This document shows, piece after piece, positions 26,888 through 36,047 of a stretch of DNA of 64,000 nucleotides. Position 1 is the stretch's first letter, and each line of letters begins with the position of its first letter. The notes beneath the pieces are model-generated. The model was not told the origin of the DNA and searched no databases. It saw only the letters and a list, made by a program, of their open reading frames with translations. The stretch covers positions 930,001 to 994,000 of the forward strand of contig NZ_ACZO01000006.1 in NCBI RefSeq assembly GCF_000176155.1, given 5' to 3'. Both the position numbers and the translations under genes were made by a program. This DNA comes from Vibrio metschnikovii CIP 69.14. Lineage in GTDB: Bacteria > Pseudomonadota > Gammaproteobacteria > Enterobacterales > Vibrionaceae.

Positions 26888-28492
26888 TTACGCTTTTAAC
26901 ATATCGCGCGCAACCGCCTCAGCGACTTTAATCCCATCAATGCCGGCAGATAAAATACCGCCAGCATAACCAGCGCCTTCACCCGCAGGATAGAATCCTT
27001 GTAAGTTAATGCTTTGGAAATCTTTACCACGTTTGATACAGATAGGCGATGAAGTTCGAGTTTCTACGCCAGTTAATAGCCCATCATCCGAAGCAAAACC
27101 TTTGATTTGGCGATCAAAGGCAGGAATAGCTTCACGAATCGCTTCAATAGCAAACGCAGGTAACGCTTTCGATAAATCGGTCAGTTTAATACCGGGAGTA
27201 AAAGAAGGTTCAACATCGCCGAGAGCATTTGGCTCACGCCCAGCCAGAAAATCACCTATCGTTTGTGCAGGCGCATCATAGTTGGCACCACCCAATTGGT
27301 AAGCGCCCGACTCCAATTCACGTTGGAAACGAATCCCCGCTAATGGGTCACCAGGATAATCACGCTCAGGATCAATACCAACAACGATCGCACTATTCGC
27401 ATTGCGCTCAGCACGAGAATATTGACTCATGCCATTCGTGACCACGCGCCCTTCTTCTGATGTGGCGGCGACCACGGTTCCACCCGGACACATACAGAAG
27501 CTGTATACCGTACGACCGTTTTTGCAATGATGAACCAGTTTATAATCGGCAGCGCCCAAAATCGGGTGACCCGCACTTGGGCCAAAACGCGCCTCATCGA
27601 TCATCGATTGTTTATGTTCAATCCGAAAACCAACCGAAAACGGTTTAGCTTCCATATAAACACCGCGCTGATAAAGCATTTCAAACGTATCACGTGCACT
27701 ATGACCAACGGCAAGTACAACATGGCGAGAATGCAAGACTTCACCATTGGACAACGTCACACCAGTGATTTTGCCATCTTGTTGATGAATATCATCCACT
27801 CGGGTGCTAAAACGAATTTCACCGCCCAGTTCAAGAATCGTCGCGCGCATTTTTTCAATCATGGTCACCAATTTAAAGGTACCAATGTGTGGCTTACTGA
27901 CGTACATGATCTCTTCTGGTGCACCAGCAGCAACAAACTCGGTGATCACTTTGCGACCATAAAAGTTAGGATCTTTGACTTGACTGTATAACTTACCATC
28001 AGAGAAGGTCCCTGCTCCGCCTTCACCAAACTGAACATTCGATTCAGGGTTTAATGTCCTTTTGCGCCAAAAACCGAACGTATCTTTAGTCCGCTCACGC
28101 ACTTCTTTTCCACGTTCAACAATGATCGGCTTAAAACCCATTTGTGCTAACACTAAGCCAGCAAATAAGCCACAAGGACCAAAGCCAATCACCACTGGAC
28201 GCTCAGTCAAATCAGCCGGTGCTTGAGCAACAAATTTATATTCCATATCTGGTGTGATTCGAACATGAGGATCGTCACTCAACGTGGCCAATAACTCAGC
28301 TTCGTTCTCGACTTCCACATCTAAAGTGTAAATCAACTGGATATTGTTTTTTTTACGAGCATCATAGCCACGTTTGAACAGAGTAAAAGAGAGCACTTGC
28401 TGTGCTGGAATACGCAGTTTTTTGGCAATCGCCTCGCGTAGTTCGCCTTCTTCGTGTGTCAAAGGGAGTCTGATTTCAGTTAAACGTATCAT
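26888..28492 (-). CDS. FAD-dependent oxidoreductase (COG2509-like dehydrogenase)
   Basis: 534 residues. After an N-terminal RNA-binding-like or ferredoxin-like segment of about 100 residues (TEIRLPL...REAIAKKL) comes a Rossmann FAD site, VVIGFGPCGLFAGLVLAQMG. An internal GEGGAGTFSDGKLYSQ motif is typical of this family. The C-terminus has the second FAD contact GFYPAGEGAGYAGGILSAG. Members are annotated only as NAD(FAD)-utilising dehydrogenases, with no confirmed substrate. ATG at 28492 is chosen; a frame extending to 28561 has no support. It ends next to the convergent terminator of the ABC operon and lies divergent from fdxA. Confidence 0.85.
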   Translation of the reverse strand: MIRLTEIRLPLTHEEGELREAIAKKLRIPAQQVLSFTLFKRGYDARKKNNIQLIYTLDVEVENEAELLATLSDDPHVRITPDMEYKFVAQAPADLTERPVVIGFGPCGLFAGLVLAQMGFKPIIVERGKEVRERTKDTFGFWRKRTLNPESNVQFGEGGAGTFSDGKLYSQVKDPNFYGRKVITEFVAAGAPEEIMYVSKPHIGTFKLVTMIEKMRATILELGGEIRFSTRVDDIHQQDGKITGVTLSNGEVLHSRHVVLAVGHSARDTFEMLYQRGVYMEAKPFSVGFRIEHKQSMIDEARFGPSAGHPILGAADYKLVHHCKNGRTVYSFCMCPGGTVVAATSEEGRVVTNGMSQYSRAERNANSAIVVGIDPERDYPGDPLAGIRFQRELESGAYQLGGANYDAPAQTIGDFLAGREPNALGDVEPSFTPGIKLTDLSKALPAFAIEAIREAIPAFDRQIKGFASDDGLLTGVETRTSSPICIKRGKDFQSINLQGFYPAGEGAGYAGGILSAGIDGIKVAEAVARDMLKA

Positions 28493-28717
28493 GAAGTGAT
28501 GTCTCGTATCGGTTGGTGTCTTAGCTAGAGCCATTAAGGCCCGGCTCACAATGGCGCGCATTTTACGAGAATTTGCCTTCTATGTCATACTAAATCCCGA
28601 TTCAGCAAAGATTTGAGCGCATTGACCGTAACATTCCGTGCAGAGAATGTTGAATTTTGCCTTCGGATCCGTATTATGCCCCTTCTTCGTTTTTGACTGA
28701 TTAAAGAGCAACCTGTT

Positions 28718-29041
28718 ATGGCGTTTGTGGTCACCGATAATTGTATACAATGTAAATACACAGATTGTGTGGCGGTATGTCCGGCCGATGCCTTTCACGA
28801 AGGCCCCAACTTTATGGTCATTAATCCGATTGAGTGCATTGACTGTGGCCTCTGTGTACCGGAGTGTGATGCACAAGCGATTTTTCAAGAAGATGAGTTG
28901 CCCGACGACCAAAAGCTATTTATTGAGCTTAATGCCGAGCTGGCAGAAATCTGGCCAACACAAACCGAAGTCAAGCCAGCCATGGATGAAGCAGGTAAAT
29001 GGAATGGTGTGCCAAATAAGCTCTCAATGCTAGAGAAATAG
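28718..29041 (+). CDS. fdxA: 7Fe ferredoxin FdxA
   Basis: 107 residues, the usual length. The N-terminal half has [18 protein letters not shown] and [11 protein letters not shown], which hold one [3Fe-4S] and one [4Fe-4S] cluster. The C-terminal tail ([13 protein letters not shown]...[13 protein letters not shown]) is diagnostic of the FdxA family. Cytoplasmic electron carrier; partners are not known here. A hairpin terminator follows. Confidence 0.95.
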   Translation: MAFVVTDNCIQCKYTDCVAVCPADAFHEGPNFMVINPIECIDCGLCVPECDAQAIFQEDELPDDQKLFIELNAELAEIWPTQTEVKPAMDEAGKWNGVPNKLSMLEK

Positions 29042-29071
29042 CCCGGTTACCTGATTTTGGTCTCGCACAAC

Positions 29072-29094
29072 AACACCAGCTTAGCGCTGGTGTT
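29072..29094 (+). terminator. Terminator after fdxA
   Basis: AACACCAGC, loop TTAGC, GCTGGTGTT, then TTGCTTT: a 9-bp stem with a T-rich tail on the plus strand. Confidence 0.8.
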
Positions 29095-29100
29095 TTGCTT

Positions 29101-29121
29101 TATACCCAAACAACGTGGAGT
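29101..29121. repeat. Possible terminal fragment of an ERIC-type repeat
   Basis: TATACCCAAACAACGTGGAG matches the reversed right end of the full-length ERIC-like element at 62214-62341 with one mismatch. Only this terminus is present, so it may be a relic or chance. Confidence 0.35.
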
Positions 29122-29160
29122 AGCCATATCAAATAGCAATAAGGTACACGAAAATAGTGA

Positions 29161-29895
29161 TTAACTATGTTGACGACGCATATTATCCAAGATAATTCCT
29201 GTCGCCATCGCCACGTTCAATGACTCTGCTCCACCAAATGCCGGAATGGTAATTTTATCGGTTACCCATTGCGCAGCCGATTCGCGAATACCATGGGATT
29301 CACTGCCCATCAACAAAATACCTTGGGCACTAAAGGAAGTTGTATGGACACTTTCCCCCTCTAAAAACGCACCATAAACGGGTAAATTGGCTTGTGCCAA
29401 GTAATGCGGTAAATCCACCAAACTCACCTGAACGCGACCAAAACTGCCCATAGTTGCACTGATGGTTTTCGGATTATAAGGATCAGCGCAATCGACACTG
29501 GCAACAATATGTTTAATCCCATACCAATCTGCGACTCGAATAATCGTACCTAAATTACCAGGGTCAGAAACACCATCTAAAGCAATCATTAAACCTTGTG
29601 CTTTGGGGACTTCAATCTTCGGGATCTCGACCACTGCTATCGCGGCATTATTACTAACCAACGTACTGGCTTTGGTCAACTCATCCAATGATGCTTCAGT
29701 GCAAGTGTAACTCGCTACGTTCTCAGCATGTGAGTTTAGAAACTCTGCTGTGGCAAAAACATGCTGAACGTTGAATGCGCTATGGGTTAATTCAAGGACG
29801 TTTTTTTCACCCTGAACCAAAAATAAGCCGTGCGCTTTACGCTGTTTTTTTTGTCCTAACGCGCGCAGTAATTTGAGTTGGTTTTTTGAAATCAT
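29161..29895 (-). CDS. TrmH/SpoU family RNA 2'-O-methyltransferase
   Basis: 244 residues. A small N-terminal substrate-binding domain (ISKNQLKLLRALGQKKQRKAHGLFLVQGEK) precedes the knotted SPOUT methyltransferase domain. The three SpoU motifs are visible: DGVSDPGNLGTIIRVADWYG, then LLMGSESHGIRE, then IPAFGGAESLNVAMATGIIL. It methylates a ribose in rRNA or tRNA using S-adenosylmethionine; the target base is unknown. Single gene, read toward fdxA. Confidence 0.88.
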   Translation of the reverse strand: MISKNQLKLLRALGQKKQRKAHGLFLVQGEKNVLELTHSAFNVQHVFATAEFLNSHAENVASYTCTEASLDELTKASTLVSNNAAIAVVEIPKIEVPKAQGLMIALDGVSDPGNLGTIIRVADWYGIKHIVASVDCADPYNPKTISATMGSFGRVQVSLVDLPHYLAQANLPVYGAFLEGESVHTTSFSAQGILLMGSESHGIRESAAQWVTDKITIPAFGGAESLNVAMATGIILDNMRRQHS

Positions 29896-29935
29896 GATTT
29901 TATCCCAGATGAAAGCGCGCCGATTATAAAGTAAA

Positions 29936-29965
29936 GCGCCCTAGAGCTAAAGAGCGCTAGGGCGT
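29936..29965 (-). terminator. Terminator after the PACE efflux gene
   Basis: CGCCCTAG...CTAGGGCG with an inner AGCGCT/AGCTCT pairing, followed on the minus strand by CTTTACTTT. Confidence 0.6.
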
Positions 29966-29979
29966 TGTGGCAACAATCG

Positions 29980-30438
29980 TTACGAAGAAATTCTCTTTGT
30001 TTCTACTCTCTTTCCTATTTTTAACCATTTACCTAGTGCACGATAAGGCTGATATTTATCGTATAACCAGTTAAATCCTAAGGTATAAAAGAGGAAAAAC
30101 GTAATAAAGACCGCTTCTAAAGCTAAGGTTTCTAATAACGACATTTGTAAAAACCAGCCAACAAAAGGAATCGTGATCAGTAATAATCCGCCTTCAAAAC
30201 CCAGTGTATGACCAATCCGCATCATTAAACCACGTTGAATACGATCACTACCAAACCACTTATCAAAATACACGTTATAAATATAGTTCCATACTGTCGC
30301 GGTAACACTCAGGACGATACTCACTAACGCCATATCACCTGTTCCTTTACCAGAAAACCACGAAGCAAGGGGCACCATCATTAATAGTGCAATGATTTCG
30401 AAAACCACAGCGTGAAAAATACGCTCATTCCGACCCAT
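29980..30438 (-). CDS. PACE family multidrug/biocide efflux transporter
   Basis: 152 residues with four helices forming two tandem bacterial-transmembrane-pair domains. Each repeat has the R-x-x-H-x-x-x-F-E signature: NERIFHAVVFEI near the start and MRIGHTLGFEGG in the third helix. W-N-x-x-x-N-x-x-F-D-x-x-F appears at WNYIYNVYFDKWF and again as LGFNWLYDKY. The family (AceI and relatives) expels chlorhexidine and other biocides or polyamines using the proton gradient. The conserved glutamate in helix 1 is present (E14). It is divergent from a LysR gene, the usual arrangement, which suggests local control. Confidence 0.92.
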   Translation of the reverse strand: MGRNERIFHAVVFEIIALLMMVPLASWFSGKGTGDMALVSIVLSVTATVWNYIYNVYFDKWFGSDRIQRGLMMRIGHTLGFEGGLLLITIPFVGWFLQMSLLETLALEAVFITFFLFYTLGFNWLYDKYQPYRALGKWLKIGKRVETKRISS

Positions 30439-30527
30439 GATGAATTACCTCAATTCAACTATTCAAGAGTCATCATTTTATCTACAATAAGGATACTTAA
30501 AAGTTAGATACCATCGGTAAAAACGAT

Positions 30528-31418
30528 ATGTTCAGCATCGATCAGCTGCGTGCTTTTGTGAAAACCGTAGAAACAGGCTCGTTTTCCTCAGCAGCAAGAG
30601 AACTTGGCAAAGCACAATCGGTGATCAGTCAGCACATCATCAATATGGAATTAGATTGCGGGGTCGATCTCTTTGATCGTAGTGGACGCTATCCAAAACT
30701 AACCGCTAAAGGGGAAGAGTTAATGCCTTATGCACAAGCGACATTGATTCAGCTTGCTCGCATGAGTAGTAAAGCATCACAGCTCTATACCCCTGATGCC
30801 AACCAATTAATTTTGGCGATGGATGAAGGAATTCCACTCGCTAAACTGCCGATTGCTTTACGTCAATTAGAGCAAGCCTTTCCTCACCTTCAGGTCGAAT
30901 GCTTAATGGCCTCGAGCCGTGATATTATTGAGTTAGTCGAATCAGGACGTGCCACAACTGGACTGATTTTAAGTGAACCAGACTTACCCACTTGCTTAGA
31001 TTTTTTCAGTTTAGGTCATATCGCCTTTGATGTATTTGTCGCTAAACATCACCCACTGGCTAACATACCGATTACACACATTGATGAATTAAGACAATAT
31101 CGACAGCTCACGGTGCGATCTAAAAACAGTCAATTTAGTAGCTTAAATCAAGCGTTTAGCCCGGACATTTGGTACACCGATAACTATTACACTGTTCTAG
31201 AATTGGCGGTGAACGGCTTTGGCTGGTCCTTTTTACCTAACCATCTCGCACAAAGCGTCCCGAATGCGCTGACCCGAATTAATGGCACATTCACCAACTT
31301 TGCATGGGAGGTCAATATTGACCTAATTCAACACCAAAAATGGAATACCGATCCTTTGCACCAGCAAGCACGTAAAGCCTTATTATCACTATTAAATGAC
31401 ATTATTGATAAAGATTAA
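30528..31418 (+). CDS. LysR family regulator, probable controller of the PACE pump
   Basis: 296 residues. Winged helix-turn-helix at 1-60 (FSIDQLRAFVKTVETGSFSSAARELGKAQSVISQHI), then the effector-binding domain. It is transcribed away from the PACE gene with 89 bp between them, which must contain both promoters and likely the operator. PACE genes are often paired with such a regulator (AceR in Acinetobacter). Inducer unknown. The downstream flank is extremely AT-rich. Confidence 0.88.
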   Translation: MFSIDQLRAFVKTVETGSFSSAARELGKAQSVISQHIINMELDCGVDLFDRSGRYPKLTAKGEELMPYAQATLIQLARMSSKASQLYTPDANQLILAMDEGIPLAKLPIALRQLEQAFPHLQVECLMASSRDIIELVESGRATTGLILSEPDLPTCLDFFSLGHIAFDVFVAKHHPLANIPITHIDELRQYRQLTVRSKNSQFSSLNQAFSPDIWYTDNYYTVLELAVNGFGWSFLPNHLAQSVPNALTRINGTFTNFAWEVNIDLIQHQKWNTDPLHQQARKALLSLLNDIIDKD

Positions 31419-31600
31419 ATATAGTTAATAAAATCATCCACTATTAATTAAAAACTGTCAATAATAAATATTATTAAAAACATTAGAATATAATTACAAT
31501 TTATATCTAATAAAAATCACCAATAGAAATTTAAAAAGAATTATACAAGTTATAATTACACCATTTAAAAACTAAGCTTACTTATACAGTAAGCTTAGTG
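31419..31600. other. Extremely AT-rich spacer beside the island gene
   Basis: About 180 bases of mostly A and T (GC roughly 15-20 % by eye) between the LysR gene and the terminator of the unknown gene at 31619. No coding frame. A likely target for H-NS-like silencers. Confidence 0.5.
31571..31599 (-). terminator. Terminator of the island gene
   Basis: ACTAAGCTTACT, loop TATAC, AGTAAGCTTAGT: a 12-bp perfect stem followed on the minus strand by TTTTTAAA. Confidence 0.8.
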
Positions 31601-31618
31601 CATGATATTAATTTGGTA

Positions 31619-32431
31619 TTACCTTTCTTCTAAACAGAGAGCTTTTACTGTACTGCCTTCTTTAACTGGGGTTGTCATATCATTAATCCAGTCATCAACA
31701 GTAACTTTATATTGTCTTGAGAAAGCCTCTCTAACCGAAGCCCAACTTGCTGGGGAGAGTGAATACATCGCTTGTGATAATTCATACTCTGAATGGAAAG
31801 TAATAATGCCTTTTTTTTCTGTTGCTGATATTTGGAAAGTACTACTATAAAGACTAAACTGAACATTACCTGCTGAATCTACTTGTAATAAGTTTTGGGC
31901 AAAATTAGACATTTTTTCCGTCTGATTGGCATAGGACAACGCTGCAGAAACCAACCCTTGAACAGATTTTACTATTTGATTTTTATCACCTTTTTCTATA
32001 CCCCAAAATCCATCCACAAATGAGTTAATCAATATATCCGCATTTTTGCTCTGCTGTTTTATTTGTGTCGTTGTCGCCCAATCTAAAGTTACAAAAGGCA
32101 TCGAGCTAATATATTGAGTAAACTGAATAAAGTGGGTTTTATCGCCCTTACCATCTGGGTCTAATGGGTTATATTCCGCTTTGGTTCGACACATATTAAC
32201 AGCTGTCTGCATACCATCAAAAATGCTTTGAGGTGCAGTACCTGGGGTTGATGCATTATTTGCTTGCTGTCTATAGTCACCGACAGCTTCTGCACGTGCA
32301 GGGTTCTCTATTTGAACACCTTCCATTCTTAGTAATGATGGCCTTTCAAATATCGACTGAGGTAAAAGAATTTTATCTGTACTAGTGATATGTTTAACCC
32401 ATTCATTAGTTCTTCCTAATAAATTACTCAT
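31619..32431 (-). CDS. Protein of unknown function in an AT-rich island
   Basis: 270 residues; I do not recognise it with confidence. No signal peptide and no clear membrane helix are present. The first 80 residues are polar. Residues about 95-180 read as amphipathic helices (ILINSFVDGFWGIEKGDKNQ, VKSVQGLVSAALSYANQ). The last third reads as strands (VQFSLYSSTFQISATEKKGIITF) ending in a Cys near the C-terminus. This helix-then-strand order faintly recalls Cyt-type pore-forming toxins or Evf-like virulence proteins, but the resemblance is too weak to assign. AAAGGA lies 9-10 bases before the ATG, and the gene has its own terminator. Surrounding DNA and the gene are AT-richer than the neighbours, which suggests acquisition by transfer. 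Confidence 0.7.
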   Translation of the reverse strand: MSNLLGRTNEWVKHITSTDKILLPQSIFERPSLLRMEGVQIENPARAEAVGDYRQQANNASTPGTAPQSIFDGMQTAVNMCRTKAEYNPLDPDGKGDKTHFIQFTQYISSMPFVTLDWATTTQIKQQSKNADILINSFVDGFWGIEKGDKNQIVKSVQGLVSAALSYANQTEKMSNFAQNLLQVDSAGNVQFSLYSSTFQISATEKKGIITFHSEYELSQAMYSLSPASWASVREAFSRQYKVTVDDWINDMTTPVKEGSTVKALCLEER

Positions 32432-32903
32432 TTTAATATTTCCTTTATATTGATTAATACCAGTACTACTTAGTCCATTTGTTAGAGAACGAATACAGCT
32501 GACAGCGTCCCTACCAAATCATACTAAACTAGTTTTATATCAGATTTGTGATAATTCCATGAATACCTTTAGTTTAATTAAATGTTTTGGTTTTAATGCA
32601 AGTTAAAGCTCAGTTTAATATGTAATAACTATGTAACCGACTCTCCCTTTAGTGATCTTGTATATAGATTAGAATTTTAATACTCCTAATGTTTAAAAAT
32701 GTTCTATGTCACTTGGAATTCGATCATTAAAATGTTTCATTTCACGAGATAAAACTATCATTACTATTACCTATCCATAACAAATAAGTATTTATTTTTA
32801 CTCACTAAGCTAGATGACTGATGCTAATTTCATAAAATATTTTTCTTACTCTCTATAAATTTAGCGCTATACTGCTCGCCCCAATTTTAAGAGGAACGTT
32901 TTT
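32432..32903. other. 472-bp AT-rich upstream region of the island gene
   Basis: No supported gene. It must contain the promoter of the unknown gene (leftward) and of the methyltransferase (rightward). AT-rich throughout, with no repeat or RNA gene recognised. Confidence 0.5.
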
Positions 32904-33440
32904 GTGAACAATGAAACGTCAGTGATCATTGGCTTATGTAATCCGAAAAGCCCAACCAATGTCGGTGGTGTACTGCGTGCGGCGGGGTGTTATCAAGCTG
33001 ATGCGATTCGTTATACGGGAACCCGTTACGACAGAGCAGTGAAATTGCAAACCGACACCAAAAACCGCCAAAATAGTATTCCCCTGATGGCAGTCACTGA
33101 GATTACCGACAATTTACCGTCCGCTACCAAGATTGTTTGTGTTGAACTGGCGGAAGGGGCAACGCCGCTGCCTGAATTTGTTCATCCGCCACAGGCGCTT
33201 TATGTATTCGGCCCTGAAGATGGCTCTATTCCTCAAGCTATCATTAATCAAGCTGATGAGGTGGTCTATGTCCCGACCGTGGGCTGTATGAATTTAGCCG
33301 CTAGTGTCAATGTGTTACTGTATGACCGACTTGCCAAAACTAACGCTGACATCGACCATCAACAGCAAATTATTACTAATCGCGATGTCAAAAACCGCTT
33401 GAAATTTCAGCGTGACAAACTCAATCAAGCGAATGATTAG
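32904..33440 (+). CDS. SpoU-type RNA methyltransferase
   Basis: 178 residues, a minimal SPOUT domain without the N-terminal substrate-binding part. Motif 1 is NPKSPTNVGGVLRAAGCY, motif 2 is YVFGPEDGSIPQ, and motif 3 is VPTVGCMNLAASVNVLLYDR. It should transfer methyl from S-adenosylmethionine to an RNA ribose; the target is not known. GTG at 32904 is the only start fitting the family, with AAGAGGAA upstream; the nearby ATG at 32911 is out of frame. Ends at a terminator shared with the butanediol gene. Confidence 0.88.
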   Translation: MNNETSVIIGLCNPKSPTNVGGVLRAAGCYQADAIRYTGTRYDRAVKLQTDTKNRQNSIPLMAVTEITDNLPSATKIVCVELAEGATPLPEFVHPPQALYVFGPEDGSIPQAIINQADEVVYVPTVGCMNLAASVNVLLYDRLAKTNADIDHQQQIITNRDVKNRLKFQRDKLNQAND

Positions 33441-33493
33441 CCGAAGACTCTCTATCTCTCCCCTCCTCACTGTGTTTTGATTCATTCGAACAA

Positions 33494-33526
33494 AAAGCCA
33501 GTACACTCTAATGTCATACTGGCTTT
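33494..33526. terminator. Bidirectional terminator between the SpoU gene and the acetoin cluster
   Basis: AAAGCCAGTA ... TACTGGCTTT: a 10-bp perfect stem with a 13-base loop between convergent genes. Confidence 0.75.
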
Positions 33527-33553
33527 GCTGTGTAAATCATCGCGAATGGTGCA

Positions 33554-34312
33554 TTAGACGATTTTCGGTTGCCCATCTGAGGCGGTTGCACCACCATCAA
33601 CCGGTAAATTCACACCATTAATAAACGAGGCATCATCACTGGCTAAAAATGCGACTACCGCGGCAATCTCTTGTGGCTCAGCGGCACGTCCCAAAGGAAT
33701 GCGTTCATTAAATTTATCCCGCACTGAATCCGGCCAACCATTGGTCATATTGGTTTTCACTAAGCTTGGGCATACCGCATTGATGCGAACGCCATCTAAA
33801 CCATGGTCTAGCGCCATCGCACGCGTTAGATTGACGACGGCTCCTTTCGTTGCACAATAGAATGCGGCGCCCCAATCACCACCTAAACCAGAAACCGACG
33901 CGGTGTTAACAATGCAGCCACGGGTTTTCAATAACTCTGGTAAGGCAAATTTAGCGCAGTAAACCACACCATCGATATTGACTGCCGAAATTTTCTGCCA
34001 GTCTTCTACGCTACATTCCAGTACCGTTCCGGGAATATGAATCCCCGCATTGTTGACTAAAATATCCAGTTGACCAAAGCGCTCAACGCAGGCTTGAACC
34101 AAGGCGGCAACTTGCTGGGCATCTGATACATCTACTTTCTGCGCAGCAACACGTGATTTATCAAAATGCTCTAAAGCATTAAGCAACTGCTCTTGATCCC
34201 AGTCTGCTAGCATCAGTTGAACGCCTTCATCATACAAACGCTGTGCAATCGCTAAACCAATGCCATTAGCGGCACCGGTGATGATCGCGACTTTATTAAT
34301 TAACCCTTTCAT
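33554..34312 (-). CDS. budC: Acetoin reductase / 2,3-butanediol dehydrogenase (SDR)
   Basis: 252 residues, a classical short-chain dehydrogenase. Cofactor motif TGAANGIG (about residues 12-19), NNAGI motif, catalytic Ser in VSGLGGDW, YCATKGA with the catalytic Tyr and Lys, and a C-terminal VNLPVDGGA segment. Placed at the end of the budA-alsS operon, it most likely reduces acetoin to 2,3-butanediol with NADH. Its ATG overlaps the alsS stop by 4 bp. The family has many substrates, so the specific function comes from context. Confidence 0.82.
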   Translation of the reverse strand: MKGLINKVAIITGAANGIGLAIAQRLYDEGVQLMLADWDQEQLLNALEHFDKSRVAAQKVDVSDAQQVAALVQACVERFGQLDILVNNAGIHIPGTVLECSVEDWQKISAVNIDGVVYCAKFALPELLKTRGCIVNTASVSGLGGDWGAAFYCATKGAVVNLTRAMALDHGLDGVRINAVCPSLVKTNMTNGWPDSVRDKFNERIPLGRAAEPQEIAAVVAFLASDDASFINGVNLPVDGGATASDGQPKIV

Positions 34313-36015
34313 AGCAAAACTCCTTCATTATTGATTTGAAAAACAGGATCTTGATGCTGCTCACTACGAGCCTGCATTAATTTGTAGTTATCTGAGTAGT
34401 CCACTGGAATCGCGACAACTGCTGGCCCTTCTACTTCCATGGCTTGGCGAAGGATGGGCATTAATTGATCCGCTTGGGTCACGGCAAATCCATGCGCACC
34501 AAACGATTGCGCGTAAGCTTGAAAATCAATTGGGCCAAATTTTACCCCTGAGCTGCGTTGATATTTTTGTTGCTCCTGCATTTCTACCATGTTGTAAGCA
34601 TGATCAACCCAGATAATATGGACAATGTTGCACTTTAAGCGCACCGCGGTTTCTAACTCCATGCTCGACTGCATAAAGCCACCATCACCAGAAACTGAAA
34701 CCACCTTATGTCCCGGTTTTAATAAGCTCGCAGCAATCGCCCAAGGTAGCGCAACGCCCATGGTCTGCTGACCATTTGAAACCAACATCTGCCGAGCTCG
34801 AAAGCAGCTTAAATAGCGCGCAATCCAAATATGAAAGCTCCCCATATCAAGGCACAAGGTTGTATCGGGCGTAATGATCGCCTGCATGGTTTTAATCAAG
34901 CTCAAAGGATGAAAACCCGCCGCGCGCTGTTTAATCGGATAACTTTTGATGATATGCCTTTGCTGCGTCACTTCTTCTAAAATCGATAATGCTGTAGGCG
35001 ATAAACGGACAAACTCCGTCATCTGTGCACAAAGGGCTTGTAACGTTGCTCCAATATGACCAATCATTTCAATACAAGGTTGGTAGTGTTGCTGGTACTG
35101 TGCTGGTTCAATATCAATATGGATGATCGGACAACGACGCGCATTCCATAGCTCTGGGTCGTATTCGATGGGGTTAAAGCCGATAGTGATAATTAAATCC
35201 GCATCTTGCAGTAACACATCTCCCGGCTGATTATTGAATAGTCCGACTCGGCCAGCAAAATGGTGATAGTAGTTAATATCCACCGCACCTGCCGCTTGAT
35301 AAGTGCCAACCACCGGTAACTGCGTTTTTTGTAAAAATTGACTGATCATAGAGGCGGTGACTTGATCGCTCGCATGTAAGCCAAGTAACACCACGCAGCG
35401 CTGCGCTTTACTGATCCGATTGGCTGCCTCTTCAACAGCCGCTAAATCGGCATAACCGGTTGGGCGATAGCTAGGTGGGATGACTAAATCGGTCTCCGTT
35501 TGATCACTTAACACATCTTGCGGAACACTAATAAAACATGCGCCTTGACGACCAGACTCGGCAATTCGAAACGCGTTAGCCATGATTTCACTAGCCGCAT
35601 CAACATGCTGGATCTCTGCGCTGTATTTGGTTACCGAGCGAAAAATGCTCACGGTATCCATACTCTGGTGAGTCTGTTTTTGCTGGTAAGTTCGTTTTAC
35701 CGCACCACCAATAGCCAACATCGGGTCGCCCTCGGCGTTGGCCGTTGCGACGCCAGTCACTAAATTTCCACAGCCCGGCCCTGAGGTCGCCAAGGTGACT
35801 CCCGCTTTACCGGTTAAACGGCCCATGATACCAGCCATAAACGCGCCATTGGCTTCATGTCTCACCGGGATAAGCTCAATGCGGGTATCTTCAAGTGCGT
35901 CAAATAACCGATCAATTTTGGCACCGGGTATACCAAACACATAACGAACGCCTAAAGTTTCTAGCTGCTGTGCGATTAACTGCGCGCCATTGCGCAAGGT
36001 ATGATGAGAGGACAT
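34309..36015 (-). CDS. alsS: Catabolic acetolactate synthase
   Basis: 568 residues, a thiamine-diphosphate enzyme. It has the catalytic Glu in VRHEANGAFMAG (about residue 54) and the ThDP/Mg motif SGDGGFMQSSMELETA...NIVHIIWVD. It condenses two pyruvates to acetolactate with CO2 release. The FAD-site features of the biosynthetic IlvB type are not apparent, and the neighbours budA and a 2,3-butanediol dehydrogenase point to the catabolic AlsS/BudB form. AAGGAAA precedes the ATG. Middle gene of the operon. Confidence 0.93.
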   Translation of the reverse strand: MSSHHTLRNGAQLIAQQLETLGVRYVFGIPGAKIDRLFDALEDTRIELIPVRHEANGAFMAGIMGRLTGKAGVTLATSGPGCGNLVTGVATANAEGDPMLAIGGAVKRTYQQKQTHQSMDTVSIFRSVTKYSAEIQHVDAASEIMANAFRIAESGRQGACFISVPQDVLSDQTETDLVIPPSYRPTGYADLAAVEEAANRISKAQRCVVLLGLHASDQVTASMISQFLQKTQLPVVGTYQAAGAVDINYYHHFAGRVGLFNNQPGDVLLQDADLIITIGFNPIEYDPELWNARRCPIIHIDIEPAQYQQHYQPCIEMIGHIGATLQALCAQMTEFVRLSPTALSILEEVTQQRHIIKSYPIKQRAAGFHPLSLIKTMQAIITPDTTLCLDMGSFHIWIARYLSCFRARQMLVSNGQQTMGVALPWAIAASLLKPGHKVVSVSGDGGFMQSSMELETAVRLKCNIVHIIWVDHAYNMVEMQEQQKYQRSSGVKFGPIDFQAYAQSFGAHGFAVTQADQLMPILRQAMEVEGPAVVAIPVDYSDNYKLMQARSEQHQDPVFQINNEGVLL

Positions 36016-36047
36016 AACGTTTCCTTTTTGACTGACAAAGTATTGGA

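Noticed and set aside
31602..31850. 82-codon plus-strand frame opposite the island gene
   Set aside because: Antisense shadow of the unknown gene, which has its own ribosome binding site and terminator.
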